Positions 1 to 10,559 of a stretch of 64,000 nt of DNA are shown here, in pieces (the first letter of the stretch is position 1; the number at the start of each line of letters is the position of its first letter). The stretch comes from Dipteris shenzhenensis. Taxonomy: Eukaryota > Polypodiophyta > Polypodiopsida > Gleicheniales. Position numbers and translations under genes: made by a program. Under the pieces are notes generated by a model, which saw only the letters and a program-made list of their open reading frames with translations, had not been told where the DNA came from and did not search any database. The stretch lies in the NCBI GenBank assembly GCA_047967505.1, contig CM106538.1; one strand, written 5' to 3'.

Positions 1-124
1 CCCCATTCCGGGGCAACGAATTCAACCGAATCATCCGGGAGGATCTTCTACAACTACAAACATTCAGGACCTGGCTAGCACAGGCAGAGCTCCCTGTGAA
101 GCTCAGTTTCTATCGGGACCACTA
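1..124 (+). pseudogene. LINE-M fragment (C-terminal part of reverse-transcriptase ORF)
   Basis: This short stretch matches, base for base over most of its length, the LINE-M copy at about 35365-35470: both carry the ATCCG..GAGGATCTTCTACA segment followed by the codons for a GACC-TGG-type tract and an AAGCT(C/T)AG-TTCTA end. It is a truncated piece of the region between the RT domain and the C-terminal CCHC finger. It begins at the window edge, so its left extent is unknown, and similarity stops near 124. It encodes nothing functional on its own. Confidence 0.7.
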
Positions 125-142
125 GTTGCACATTTCAACAGT

Positions 143-420
143 CTTAAAGAGAGCTTCGCACTGATATATGTTTCGTAAGAAACAGAGAAGCGGCCAAAAA
201 GTTATGGACAGTTTACTAGACGGGGGTAAAATTGTCATGAAAACATACTGCCAGACACAGAGACTCATAACTTTTAGCAGCAATATCTGATTCAAGATCT
301 GATCACATAGGAACATGCGCCTTAAAGAGAGCTTCACGCTGATATAATTTCATCAAAATCGGACTACCGGGCAGAAAGTTATGAGCAAAACACTAACAGG
401 GGGTCAAACTATCATGAAAA
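143..420. repeat. Diverged two-copy direct repeat, period about 178 bp
   Basis: Two related blocks of about 100 bp start with CTTAAAGAGAGCTTC at 143 and 321 and end with TCATGAAAA near 243 and 420. Between those ends they share GTTATG, ACTA and GGGGGT(A/C)AAA words with many differences. They look like parts of a retrotransposon untranslated region. From 421 to about 590 I see no recognisable gene. Confidence 0.5.
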
Positions 421-589
421 CTGCCCTCCACCCATGCTAATTTCGCCTGAGCACGATGCTCCCTCAAGACTCCACCTTCATCAATGATCCACCCCTCATA
501 GATTTCGCCTAGAAGAGGGGAAGAAGTTTGCATGGTGGCTCGGGAAACAGATGGACCATGTGTGCACAGTGAGTGGCCCAATAGAAAGA

Positions 590-1546
590 ACTTTTAAGGC
601 TTTGAAATAAAGAAAAGGGAAGAGACACTCAAGAGAGAGAACTCGAAGTGACCCTCATTACCAATAGAGTCAGAATCCACTCCAATGCAACTCAAAACAC
701 TACAAACACAAAGAAGAAGAAGAGGTTTCATATATACAAGAGGGAGCGGAAGCTCCAAGACTAGTCATAGAGAGAGAATAAACTAGAGAGAGATGGACTC
801 AAGAGTCTACATGAGAGAATATCTACAAGAGGGAGAGAAGGCTCATGGAAGGGACTTCAGGAGACTAGAGCTACGGCAACATGAGGCCTAATGGTGGAAG
901 AGATTGATGAACAAGGGAGAGGAGGGCTCCTTTTATAGAGATTTTGTTACCCTCCTTCACCTATTTACAATTGCTGCCTGTAGATTCTTTTTCCCATCAA
1001 TCACATAAGCCCGTATGTCACCATCCATGTCCTTTTTGGCTACTCTTGCCATATGTCCCATCACAAGATGCTCAAGACTCTTAAAATATTGAGAAAGTCA
1101 AGAGTCTCCCCACATGGAGTCCATAGGGACCCTCTCTTTTCCACATGTCCACATCCTCCTTATTCCACATAGGAATTCTAGAAGGATTCCTCTTGACTTC
1201 ACACTCCTCCACATGCCTTCCACACGCTTAGCATGTGGCCTCTCTTATATTATTGGAATACATGGACACGAGCCCACCTCTTTATATGACTCACTCTTCC
1301 TATTTTCTAAAAACTCCATAATATCCCATACACAAATAACTCTCACCCCATACCAAGGTATTTATAATTCATACCTATGGTATTTACAATGAGCCATTCC
1401 ACTCATCCTCTCAATCCCATACAATATCATAGAAAATAGGAATAAGTGAGAGACACTAGGCTATCACTTGATACTCAAACTCTTATCAAACATAGAGAAA
1501 AACAATACCAATGCCAAATTAAAAATATCAATTTTTGGCGTCACAT
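590..1546 (-). mobile_element. 3' LTR of RLG-A (left end uncertain)
   Basis: The 1264-1546 part is duplicated at 7318-7599 and defines the outer U3 end, closing with CA before the internal pyrimidine-rich tract at 1547. The rest, 590-1263, is assigned because a minus-strand TATA box lies in it and coding sequence is absent. I could not find a clear TG start or a target duplication, so 590 is an estimate. Confidence 0.55.
929..938 (-). promoter_or_regulatory. TATA box of RLG-A LTR promoter
   Basis: The plus strand reads CCTTTTATAG, that is CTATAAAAGG on the element's sense strand, in the LTR about 600 bp inside the U3 end. The RLG-C LTRs carry a CTATAAAAGGGG box, which supports the reading. 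Confidence 0.5.
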
Positions 1547-1597
1547 CTTTCCCCCCCCAGCAGATCCTCTCTTGTAACAGAGAGGGTCTGCTGGCCC

Positions 1598-2773
1598 TTA
1601 AGGTGGTCGAGCATAGAAGAATTTAAGGCAATACTCATTGGTGCGTCCGGGTATCACCATGCCATCAACATCCTCAAGCTGATAGGTTCCATTCGTGAAC
1701 TTCTTTTTGACTCGATATGGTCCCTCCCATCGACCGATAAACTTTTTGTCTAGCCGCTTGTCCAGACGGCTATCAAATCTCATTACCAAATCTCCTTTTG
1801 CAATATCTTTCTTCTTCCGTAATTTGGTGTTAAAACGGGCCTTGCGCCTTTTTTAAGAAGATTCTAAGTTTTGTAAGGCCTGTAATCTACATTCATCCAA
1901 GGCTTCTAGCTGTACCAAGCGTTGAGCATAGGCATCCTCCTGTCCTTCTATTCTTGTAACAGCAATGCGAAGACTATGTATCTCCAATTCAATGGGTAAA
2001 ATGGCTTCTATTCCATACACTAGTTGGAATGGTGTAAACCCAATAGCTAGCTTGTGTGTGGTTCTGTAAGCCCATAAAAATTCTGCCAAGTGCCTATCCC
2101 AATGCCTTTTCTTGGTGTCTACAAGCTTTCCCATTGAATTGCACAACAATCCATTTGTTTTCTCAGCCAAGCCATTACATTGGGGATAGTATGGCGTGGA
2201 CATGCTATGATTTATCTTTAGCTTATGCACCACATCTTCAATTAGCTCATTTCTAAAAGAGGTTCCTCCATCAGTGAGAATTTCCAAAGGATAACCAAAG
2301 CGTCAACAAATTTGATCAAAGAGAAATTTTACAACTGTGCTTGCCTTGCTATTGACTGTGGCCTTGGCCTCTGCCCACCGAGTCGCATAATCTGTGGCCA
2401 CCAATAAATAATGCTTGCCTTGAGATGAGCGAGGGAGTGGTCCCACAAAGTCCAAGCCCCACCTCTCAAATGGTTCATATGCTGGAATAGGCTTTAAGGG
2501 CCCAGGAATCAACTATCGCCTTCCAAACTTTTGGCATACTTTACAACTTCGACACCATTCATATACATCCTTATGGAGGCGTGGCCAAAAGTAACCTACA
2601 TTAAGAATTCTCCTAGTTGTGCTTGCTGAAGCAAAATGACCAGAGCATTCATGACACATTTCTATGATTCTCCTAGTCTCCATGGGATGAACCACCCGAC
2701 GGAGTACCTTGTCTTTTCCCAATTTATAAAGAATGTCATCAACAATAGTATAGGGACAAGCCTTCCTTACCAA
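1598..2773 (-). pseudogene. RLG-A integrase
   Basis: Integrase inserts the reverse-transcribed DNA copy into the host chromosome. One reading frame, read right to left, covers an N-terminal HHCC zinc-binding module (H..H about 2660, CRSCKVC near 2540), the DDE core with GLDFVGPLP, LTDGGTSF and NGLAEKTN supplying the two Asp and the Glu, and a C-terminal GPYRVKKKF module. No chromodomain follows, as expected for Tat/Athila-type elements. The frame is broken by in-frame stops near 2513, 2303 and about 1850, so it is a pseudogene although all three catalytic residues survive. It lies directly downstream of the second RNase H and ends about 50 bp before the 3' LTR. Confidence 0.88.
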
Positions 2774-2862
2774 TCTCTACTTCTGTTGTGGAGTTAACCC
2801 TCGAGGAAACATGCCTTCTTCCACATATTGCTAAACATCTTGCAGTTCTGGCTATCCAGTGT

Positions 2863-3432
2863 CTACCAAAGAAACCACCCCCGGTCTTGTACTACAATGG
2901 CTTGAGTAGCTAACTCATATGCCCTTTGATTTTCTTTTCTGTTTATATGAACAAACTTGCAAAAATCAAATTGACTACATAGTGCCATAGCCTTTTGATT
3001 AAGCTCCTTCAAATGAGGACTTCTTGTCATGTAATACCCTTGCATTTGCTTTATAATAAGCTGAGAATCTCCTCTTACTTCCAATTCTTTAACTTGACTT
3101 TGAAGACAACCCTCCAAACCAAGAATCAAATCATTATACTCAGCTGCATTGTTAGTTGTGATACTTGGAAGCTCTTGTCCTCTTGCCCATACTTCTTGAC
3201 CTTTAGAATTCATAAATACCATCCCCGCGGCTCCTTGTTGGCGTGAAGGACTAAAAGCCCCATCAAAATACAAAACAAAAGCTGTTAGTGGTATATCTCT
3301 TTCATCTTTAATGTTCTCCTTACATTTCTTTTCTTCTCCTAGATCCTCCCGTCCTGTGAGCAAATCTGCCATAGTGGACCTAGTGGTATTTTCAGTGACA
3401 AAAGAGAAAGAGAACTCTTGAAGCTCTGACAA
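2863..3432 (-). pseudogene. RLG-A second (archaeal-type) RNase H
   Basis: About 150 residues resemble the aRNH domain found after the ordinary RNase H in Tat-lineage elements. Visible features are YFDGAFSP (first catalytic Asp), the stretch with TTNNAAEYNDLILGLE (catalytic Glu), RGDSQLIIKQM (second Asp) and a late KFVHINRKENQRA tract. This order (DG, AAEY, GDS, N..AD-like) is typical of archaeal and plant RNase HI rather than retroviral RNase H. It sits between the gypsy RNase H and integrase, in a different frame from both, so frameshifts separate them. The last conserved Asp position reads E or Y-like (RAYELA), so activity is doubtful. Role in the family: an extra RNA-degrading activity during reverse transcription, inferred. 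Confidence 0.82.
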
Positions 3433-4700
3433 CCATTTTGCAAATCTCCCCCCAAGATTAGGCTTACTAGATATGCTAATACAGACTGAGAGGTAAGGAA
3501 GAAAAATGATCGAGGTAATAAATAGGAGCGAAACTTTCTGACTAAAAACACCGAAGAGAGAGCTTGCTGCTCCATTTCTTCATACCTTGTTTCCACATCT
3601 GTAAGCTGTCGGCTGGCATAATAGATGGGTTGCATTCTACCTGCCTCTCCTTTTTGTAGCAATACAGCACCAACTGAATGCAAAGATACACTTGGATTAA
3701 CATAAAAGTCTTGAGACCAATCAGGGGGCTTCAATATTGGGCCCTTACTCATGGCCTCCTTAAGTTACTGGAAAGACTCTTGTTGCTCCACACCCCATTG
3801 GAAAGAAACTCCTTTTCTTGTCAACAAGTTCATGGGATGCACTATCTCTGTGAAATCATCACAAAAGCATTGATAATACTTGCTCTTTCCTAGAATTCTG
3901 CGAACACCATTGACACTCTCAAGACTTGGCAATGCCATGATTGCTTGAACCTTGTCAGGATCCATTTGCAGGCCTTCTTCAGACACAATATGCCCCAACA
4001 AGACTACTTTTATCTGAGCCAAATGACACTTGCTAGGATTTAGACACCCTTTTGCTTCATCAATCCTAGCTAAGGCCATCTTTAACTTCTCCATGTGATC
4101 TATGCGCCGATAATAAATGCAAAAATCATCCAAAAACACCCTTATGAACTTTCCCAAGTAAGGCTCCAGGACTTGACTTATGAACCTTTGAAATGTAGCT
4201 GGTGCATTGGTCAACCCAAAAGGCATCACTCTGTAAGCAAAAACTCCCCAAGGTGTGACAAATGATGTTTTCTTTTGATCTTCCTCCCGAATACGAATTT
4301 GAAAGTACCCAGAATATCCATCACATACAGAATACATCTCATGCCCTGCTACTTGGTCTAGTATTTCATCTTAGAATGGCAAAGGAAAATGATCCCTCTT
4401 AGTGCATGCATTCAAAGGACGAAAGTCCACACAAACCCGCCACTTATTTCCTTTCTTTGGTGTGACAACTACAGGAGATATCCATTCTGAATCATCAGCA
4501 GGAAAGATGAATCCCGCCTCAAGTAGTTGTGTTACCTCTTTCTTTAGTGCCTCAGCTTGGATCACCCCCAATCGCCTTAAGCGTTGCACAACTGGCTTGC
4601 TTTCTGGTTTCAACTCAATCTTGTGCTCCACAAGAGAGACTGGTCGAACCTGTGAATAGCTTGTTGCAAAGAGACATGGAAAATCATCTAACATATCCAA
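3339..4700 (-). pseudogene. RLG-A reverse transcriptase and first RNase H
   Basis: The RT copies element RNA into DNA. Read right to left: the N-terminal part (4371-4700) has HKIELKP, WISPVVVTPKKG and WRVCVDFRPLN; the palm (3765-4337) has GYSGYFQI, TPWGVFAYRVMPFGLTNAP and the active-site FLDDF; the thumb has GHIVSEEG. RNase H follows (3339-3752) with VGAVLLQK and the YEEMEQQALS segment. Stops lie near 4701, 4368 and 3762, and a frameshift near 3440 joins the RNase H tail to the next domain. The catalytic Asp pair in the palm is intact. Similarity to gypsy pol is unambiguous; the protein as encoded here is broken. Confidence 0.93.
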
Positions 4701-4703
4701 GTA

Positions 4704-5576
4704 CTAAAGCTTCTCACTACCTGATAGAGAATCACCAAGAAGCTCTTCATTGCGTTGGCGTCGTTTAGTGTGCTCCACATCCTCCACATGAAGTGTCTCT
4801 ACAGGATCTTCTTGCACCACCACCTTGTTCCTTCCTGACTCATCCCGATCAGCACCAAGACAAAGACCAAAGGCCACTCCTTCCACCTCACCCTCTGAGT
4901 TGGACTCCTCGGAGCTACATCCTGTCTCTTCTTCTTCATTGGTTAAGTCAGAGCTTGAACTCTCTGATGTTGAAGACTCCTCCTTGACAACTTCCTTTTT
5001 GCGACTTCTGATGTTGTAGCGCACCTTCTTATCATTTCCCTGCAAAACCAATTCTCCAGTATCCCACTTTTGAACAGCCTTCACCTTGCGTAGCCAAGGC
5101 CTTCCCAAAATCAATGGATAGGCACGTGTATCTAGCTTGGTAGGGATCACCTGAAAAGTAGTTGGCACAGAAATTCCACATACATCCACTTCTAGATTCT
5201 TCACAACTCCCAAGGTCTTAACCCTAGTGTTGTCAACCAATTTGATGCGATAAGGAGAGGTAGTACTAGAGTATTTTAAATCAGCATCTATCATGGTCTT
5301 CTCACTCATGACATTAATCGATGCACCTCCATCAATGTACACGTTAGAAATCACTTGACCATCAATGATCACATCAACCACAGGTACATCATCACCAACA
5401 TCTATATCTACCTTTTGAACAACAGGAATGACACTTTTCTTCTTTTCTTCTTTGACATTCTTATGCTTGCTAGCTTTCCCATTCCTTCCATAGTTTTGGA
5501 GACAAAGCAAGTAATTGACCAAAGGTGATATGAGCTTCCTTTCCTTTAAGGTTGGACAACAAGTCATAGCTTCCAA
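4704..5576 (-). pseudogene. RLG-A aspartic protease region
   Basis: Retropepsin that would process the gag-pol polyprotein. The active-site motif reads YIDGGASINVM, the DGGAS form common in Athila/Tat elements rather than the usual D(S/T)GA. The later ILGRPWL segment matches the conserved hydrophobic-GR motif of retropepsins. Downstream is a long acidic and Ser-rich linker (ESSTSESSSSDLTNEEEE type) leading into RT. The frame is offset from gag, overlapping it at about 5470-5576, so gag and protease are joined by a frameshift near 5530, either decay or an original -1 arrangement. It stops just before RT. Confidence 0.85.
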
Positions 5577-6627
5577 TTCCTTGTACTAAACGAAAGTCTA
5601 ACTGGCTAATTCTCCTTCTAGATGCCTTCTTTTTCTTACTACGGTGTTCCTCTCCCTGATGTTCCTCATCTACTTCTTCCTTGCTTTCTTCTTCTTCTTT
5701 TGCTTTACCATGCCCATGTTTAGCCATCATTATCTCTCTTTTCTCATCCCTTGAAGAAGCTTCTAATAAGGATACTTGTTTTTCTTCTTTCTTTCTCAAT
5801 CTAGGACACTCGGGGCGATAGTGACCTTTTTCATTACATTCATAGCAAGTGACCCCACTCTTATCTCGAGGCCTATCTTCACTCTTTGGTGCTCTAGGTT
5901 GTCGTGCATTAACCAAATGCAATTTCAAATCAGCAAACTCTGCCATCAATTGGGATATATTATGATCTAACTCAGAGGACTTTGGTACCTGAGGAGTGCC
6001 CATTATCTCCACCTTAGAAGTTGAAGCTGTTGAAGACACAAAAGAGGATTCGATCTTTAGAGAAGCTTCTTTCTTGGTTGCAATGCGAAGTGCCTCCATG
6101 TATGTTGTTGGATCTTTACTCATTACTTTTGAGCGAAGACGAGGCTCCAAAGCCATAACAAATTTGCTCATCTTTAAGTGCTCCATCCCTGAGAGACTTT
6201 GAGGGACTGATGATGCAGATGCCATAGCTCGCAAAGCTGCCCTTTCATACTTTGTCCATAAAGTTTCATATCGGATTGCCAACACAGAGACCATCTCACC
6301 CTCTCCTTCATAGAACCGGTCCAACTACAACATCAAAGCATTTTGCGACTCCACTGCCCCAAATCTCTGCTTCATTGCTGCCACCACTTGGTCCCAGTCC
6401 TCCTTAGTAGAGTCCGGCAAGGTCTCATGCCAACTCAAGGGTACACCTTCAAGAAAATCAGGCAAAATCTCCGCCCGATCCTTCATGGACCATCCAGAAA
6501 GCCGGCATCCTCGAACAAAATCCCGAAGATAAGACTGCGGGTCTCCCCCTTGGGTCCCTCGAAACATTAGAATCTTCACCATGATGAAACACAAAAAGGA
6601 AACACCAAGATCCAAATAATATACCAA
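5470..6627 (-). pseudogene. RLG-A gag (nucleocapsid with zinc knuckle)
   Basis: Gag forms the virus-like particle. The frame carries the retrotransposon gag domain (FRGTQGGDPQSYL, WSMKDRAE.., RFG) and a CCHC zinc knuckle, CYECNEKGHYRPEC, coded near 5815-5855, followed by a Lys/Glu-rich tail. One in-frame stop near 6325 divides it. A plausible start is the ATG of MVKILMFRG near 6582, because homology to gag begins right after it and the sequence upstream is of a different kind. It is followed by protease in another frame. Confidence 0.87.
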
Positions 6628-6639
6628 ACAAGATCCAAA

Positions 6640-7317
6640 TAAGATCCCACAGAGCCTTAGTATACCAAGACCAACTTATTATGCATAACCACTTGTTGTA
6701 AACCCTCCACAATGTGATCCTCAACAAAATCTTCAAAAATAAGTGACCAACCAGCACCATGAAAACATTGTGTATACATGCATTCCAGAATCACCCTTCT
6801 CACAATAGGAAGTGCACATAAAAGCTTCAAGATATTGTTCTCTTCATCATTTGCATAGCAAAAGAAGTTGAAAGCATTAAGAATCATCACTCCACTGTTA
6901 TAGTCGAAAACTACCCAAAGACTCAACTCTTCTTCACACCAAGCTGCCAGTGCATGGAACAATCCCCAATCTATCATTGTGCCTGCTGCCAGCGTTGTTG
7001 ATTCACAAGCATATTCAACAGTGCAAACATAAAGGATATGATCATGGTGACTGTGCGAATAGCTTGAGCATCACCTTCACAATCTTCAAGTTCTCTTAAA
7101 CGGACTGCAATCTCTTCTAACGGAGTTCTTCCAGGCATTTTCTTTATCTCATCAGTACACCCGAGACCGTTTAGTAAGGTGGGATGAATCCAATACCAAA
7201 CGTACCCGGCGTCTCCACCAAAAGATGTAACATGAAGTTGGGGGTAATAAACTTCACGCACCTCTTCACTTCCTGCTGCTTTCGAACTGACTGACAAAGA
7301 TATTTATCATTGAGAAA
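6640..7317 (-). other. Unidentified open segment upstream of RLG-A gag
   Basis: Two minus-strand ORFs of 107 and 106 codons (7297-6974 and 6977-6657) overlap at an ATGA. I do not recognise either product. The first has a hydrophobic stretch (TMIISFMFALLNMLV) near its end; the second is Cys- and Leu-rich. They occupy the place where the rest of the 5' LTR, primer site and leader should be: the sequence switches abruptly to LTR at 7318. This could be a transduced host gene fragment, an extra ORF like those upstream of gag in Ogre-type elements, or filler joined by recombination. Nothing in the sequence decides between these, and expression is not implied. Confidence 0.35.
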
Positions 7318-7599
7318 AGGACATGAGCCCACCTCTTTATATGACTCACTCTTCCTATTTTCTAAAAACTCCATAATATCCCATACACAAATAACTCTCA
7401 CCCCATACCAAGGTATTTATAATTCATACCTATGGTATTTACAATGAGCCATTCCACTCATCCTCTCAATCCCATACAATATCATAGAAAATAGAAATAA
7501 GTGAGAGCCGCTAGGCTATCACTTGATACTCAAACTCTTATCAAACATAGAGAAAAACAATACCAATGCCAAATTACAAATATCAAATTTTGGCGTCAC
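7318..7599 (-). mobile_element. Truncated 5' LTR of RLG-A
   Basis: 282 bp nearly identical to 1264-1546, with only a handful of differences, ending in GGCGTCACA. Only the outer U3 part is present; the TATA-bearing part and primer binding site are absent at the junction near 7317. To its right LINE-G sequence begins at once, so RLG-A sits inside or against LINE-G. Confidence 0.85.
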
Positions 7600-8287
7600 A
7601 TGCAGTGGGAAAAGATGCAAAATGGAGCCTGATGCGCATCGAATGGGCAAATCCCAAATCAAGATCCAGAGTAGATGGCACGGGCTGCGTCATATCCCAC
7701 AAAATGCAAAGACGAACATCACGGGGGGCTTGCAAGAACCCCTGTCTCGGAACATGAAGAGGTCTTCCCAAAAAAGCTGCAAGAGTTGGAAGATGCTGAA
7801 GAAGAGGCACAGGCAGCGCTTTGAGAGTAATCCAAACCGGACAGTGAGTCAGAAGGGTTGCAAAAGGATCGAAAAGTGGATCCCAGGGCATGACATAAGC
7901 GAAGAAACCAGCCCCAGGAACACTAGCATGACTAACAAGGCGCTCTACCACCTCAGTCGAAGAGCAGTGGGCATAGTAAAATCCTTTGCCCAGAAAGACA
8001 AAGGAAGAAATACAATCCAGACCCACTGCAACATGAGCCGAATGACAAAGCTGAGCTGAAGATAAAACCCTGCCCATGAAATAGAGACAGACTCCAAATT
8101 GCTGAGCCTGTCGAAGACCAGAGACCAAAAGGGCAGAATCCAAGGAACAAACAAGCGGGAAACTCGACGAAGGAACTTCTATGACAGAGGCAGAGTACAA
8201 TTGGTGAAGAAGATCCAGCTGGAGGGAAGAAGAAGGGCCATCGGAAACATCCAGCTTTGCCGATTTGATCAAAGGTGAGGCAGACAA
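7600..8287 (-). pseudogene. LINE-G ORF1 fragment (L1-type, DUF4283-like)
   Basis: ORF1 of plant L1 elements encodes an RNA-binding protein. This open frame of about 230 codons parallels LINE-H ORF1 (26334-27548) in a run of shared positions: a GKGFYYAH segment against SRGFYEVH, VMPWDPLFDP against IMPWSPNKDY, HCPVWITL against HCPVWVKV, and CILWDMTQPVPST against CILWDTDRPTPSS. That defines the DUF4283-type RNA-binding fold. The zinc knuckle that should follow is missing because the frame is cut by the RLG-A LTR at 7599. The 5'UTR with GTACGG repeats lies immediately upstream. Confidence 0.75.
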
Positions 8288-8387
8288 ACCACCATGCTTC
8301 CGCCGAAGAAAAACACGAGGAGGAGCAGAGGCAAAAGGAGACGCAGAGACAGAGAAAACAAAAGAGGAGGAAGGAAGCTGCGCAGTT

Positions 8388-8618
8388 GACCGTACAAGCT
8401 ATACGGTCGATCGTACAGCATGTACGGATGGCCTAGTAGGCACGAAAGGCCGTACGAGGAGGTGCAAGGAACATGGGAGCTGTACAGGAAACTGTATGAG
8501 GGGCTGTACGGGGGGCAACAAGCTGCACGAAAGTCGTACGGAAGGCCGTATAGCTGACGGCAGCTGTACGGAAAGCGAGGTAGGTGGCAGGGACGTCAAG
8601 GGTGGCTGTACGGATGGA
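8388..8618 (-). promoter_or_regulatory. GTACGG/CCGTAC array in LINE-G 5'UTR
   Basis: Nine GTAC tetramers occur in about 220 bp (8392, 8413, 8422, 8452, 8482, 8506, 8536, 8566, 8608), most in the context (C/T)GTACGG; about one is expected by chance. GTAC is the core bound by SBP/SPL transcription factors. It sits where an L1 internal promoter would be. Confidence 0.6.
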
Positions 8619-8683
8619 AACGAGGCTGGCAGGGAGGAGGAGGTCTCCATCCTCTCTCTCACACACACACACACTACACACTC

Positions 8684-9434
8684 TCTTTTTTTTTTTTTTG
8701 GTGAAATCTTTGATTGATTATATTATATGAGTAGCAACCTCAAAAAAAGGTGCTACAATTACATCAACTAAAAATTTCAGTATATGCCAAAAAGACCTCA
8801 TGCTCTATGCAGCGGGTCTGCAAGCAATCAAAGAAAGATTGCTGCAGAGAACGCCTAAAAAAGCCAAACAGAGAGAAAGTAGGATCACCAAAGACTTTAC
8901 AATTCCTATATGTCCATAAAGTCCGTAGTGCCCAGCAGCGAACCCAGACGAAGAAAAGATGAAACTCCGGTCTGGATGGATGAAACTCGAATAGCCAAAA
9001 GAACTTCCCAAATGGAACAGATGGGAATCTCGCTCGCAGATGCTGTCGAAGCAGATCAAAAACTCACGAGAGCACAGACAATGCCAAAACAAGTGAGGCA
9101 CGAAGAAGCAGAACATCTATGGCAAAGTGCAGGAGCAATGTGTCGATGAGCTAATAGCTGTTCAGATGGAAACACTCCCAAAAGAACTCGCCAAAAGAAA
9201 ACCTGTTGCCGAAGCGGTACTTTATAGGCCCAAAGTTGCTGTAATCTTTTCCTCCACCACTTGGCTGGGCGATGCATTCGCCAAACAGAATCACCTCTCT
9301 CTGAAACCCAAGGTTGAGGCAAAAGGATTTTATACAATGTAGGTACAGTAATCTGAGATAGCCTCAAAGGACGAGAAGAGGACCCTGGAGAAGTCAAAGT
9401 ACAATCTTCCAGTCGGTCCTGGAGTTCCAAAGGT
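8684..9434 (-). mobile_element. 5'-truncated L1 LINE with zf-RVT domain, 15-bp target duplication
   Basis: A poly-T run at 8686-8699 is the complement of the poly-A tail. The coding part (9056-9430, minus) has the zf-RVT layout seen at the C-terminus of plant L1 ORF2: the KRLQQLWAYKVPLRQQVFFW tract, then a Cys-rich CHRC..C motif. ACACACTACACACTC flanks it on both sides (8669-8683 and 9435-9449), so it is a target-primed insertion into a CA-rich tract beside LINE-G. A related 352-bp piece lies at 48944-49295. Confidence 0.85.
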
Positions 9435-9446
9435 ACACACTACACA

Positions 9447-9491
<45 letters not shown>
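9435..9491. repeat. CA microsatellite
   Basis: A nearly pure (CA)n tract, with one TA interruption near the start, between the truncated L1 at 8684-9434 and a LINE-M 3' end. Confidence 0.9.
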
Positions 9492-9492
<1 letters not shown>

Positions 9493-9509
9493 AATTAGCT
9501 CAGAAAATA

Positions 9510-9645
9510 GTCACAACATAGACAACTTTATAGAGATTTCTTCATTAGATGTAATTGATCACTATTTAGTTTAATATTGGTCACCACCAGTCCCATAGAT
9601 CCTAAAGGGTATCTAGAGGACTTTAATACAATCATATCATAGCAA
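9510..9645 (+). mobile_element. LINE-M 3' end, second tail type
   Basis: This matches 32470-32605: both carry CCAGTCCCATAGATC, a short stem-loop, then GGACTTTAATACAATCAT followed by an ATCATATCATAG-like tail. It is a solo 3' terminal fragment of LINE-M with the hairpin but without the CT/TTTC tail of other copies. Confidence 0.6.
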
Positions 9646-9659
9646 TATCTCTCTCACTC

Positions 9660-10540
9660 ATGGGATGCTTTCCAAGTCAAGGATGTCAAAAGTAATGAGA
9701 GATGCCATCAAGAAGATCATGGAAATCAACAATACTTCCCATTTTTTCCACTTCGTGGAGGAAGGCCTCATATTGATCAAGGATGCAATGCTAATATGCC
9801 TCAAAGGCACAATTTCCTTTGGGCAGGATCGGACGACACATGAAATTCCCGGGCCAGGTTTGCTTGGAAGACATTGGTTCTCCCCTAGACAGAGGGAGGC
9901 TTGGGTAGCATTGATCCAGAGATCTTTGGGCAGGCTCAGATGACCCATCAAATACCTGGGCCGGAAGACATTGGTTCCCCCAAGACAGAGGGAGACCTAG
10001 GTAGCATTGGTCCAACGATGCAGAGCTGAGCCATTTTGCAGAAGCTTATTGTCAAGGGTCTAGCTCCATGCCCTGATCCTTGGAAGCTCTTGCTTTGATA
10101 GGGGCTCCCAAGAAGCATGCCACGCACAAGAGGATAGTGGTAGCAGCCTTAGCAATGGATCTTCATAGTGGTCCCTCTCACAAGGAAGGGATTTGCAACT
10201 GATGCGGAGCTTGATGAGAGTTGGGCAACTTCATCCAAGCCACCTCCCAGAGAAGAGACGAGTTCAAGTGGATTCCCTCACGGAAGCAGAATTTGCTAGA
10301 GTAGCAAGTGTTGCATGAGGTCCTTACTAGGTGTTGGGGCCCACCTTTGGACAAGCTTCCACCTGAGAAAGATCTCCTATCTCTTCTGGCTGGTAGCTCA
10401 CGAAGGGCAGCCAATAGGAACATGGCTGGAGTAGATGAGACTAGCTGGGGCCTGTCATTGTTGTGATGCAGGGGACCTCGAGACGGTAGCTTCATTACTT
10501 GGAATTGTCTAGGGGCTCAAAGGATCTGGCAATGCTCCCT
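9660..10540 (+). pseudogene. L1 ORF2 C-terminal relic
   Basis: Scattered frames line up with the end of LINE-P1 ORF2: an FLWAGSD segment, ARF-AWKTLVLPQTEGGLGSIDPE against ARVAWQTVILPQAEGGLGVIDPE, a KLIVKGLAPCPDPWK tract, and further on a RKISYLFWLVAHEG tract with CHCCD against RKISYFLWLLAHKG with CQIC. An internal near-duplicate of the TEGGLGSID block occurs at about 9850-9930 and 9950-10015. Many stops and shifts show a very old copy. It is the connector plus zf-RVT region after the RT domain. Confidence 0.65.
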
Positions 10541-10559
10541 CAAGATGGTGGCCAGGATG

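Larger units (their letters stand above)
590..7599 (-). mobile_element. RLG-A: Ty3/gypsy retrotransposon, Tat/Ogre-like, decayed
   Basis: A minus-strand LTR element bounded by a shared 282-bp segment (1264-1546 and 7318-7599) that is nearly identical and ends TGGCGTCACA on both sides. Between the copies the coding order, read right to left, is gag, protease, RT, RNase H, a second RNase H, and integrase without a chromodomain. The second RNase H is known from the Tat lineage, which includes Ogre and Retand. The left (3') LTR appears to run back to about 590, while the right (5') LTR keeps only its outer part, so primer site and leader are missing. Several stops and frameshifts make the element non-autonomous. 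Confidence 0.85.

Noticed and set aside
122-581. Possible host exons on the minus strand
   Set aside because: The frames overlap the 178-bp period repeat and show no known domain.
6974-6977. ATGA overlap as translational coupling of an operon
   Set aside because: Surroundings are plant retrotransposon; a chance overlap or frameshift is more likely.
7945-8154. Hydrophobic minus-strand frames resembling membrane proteins
   Set aside because: They are shadows in other frames of the LINE-G ORF1 segment.
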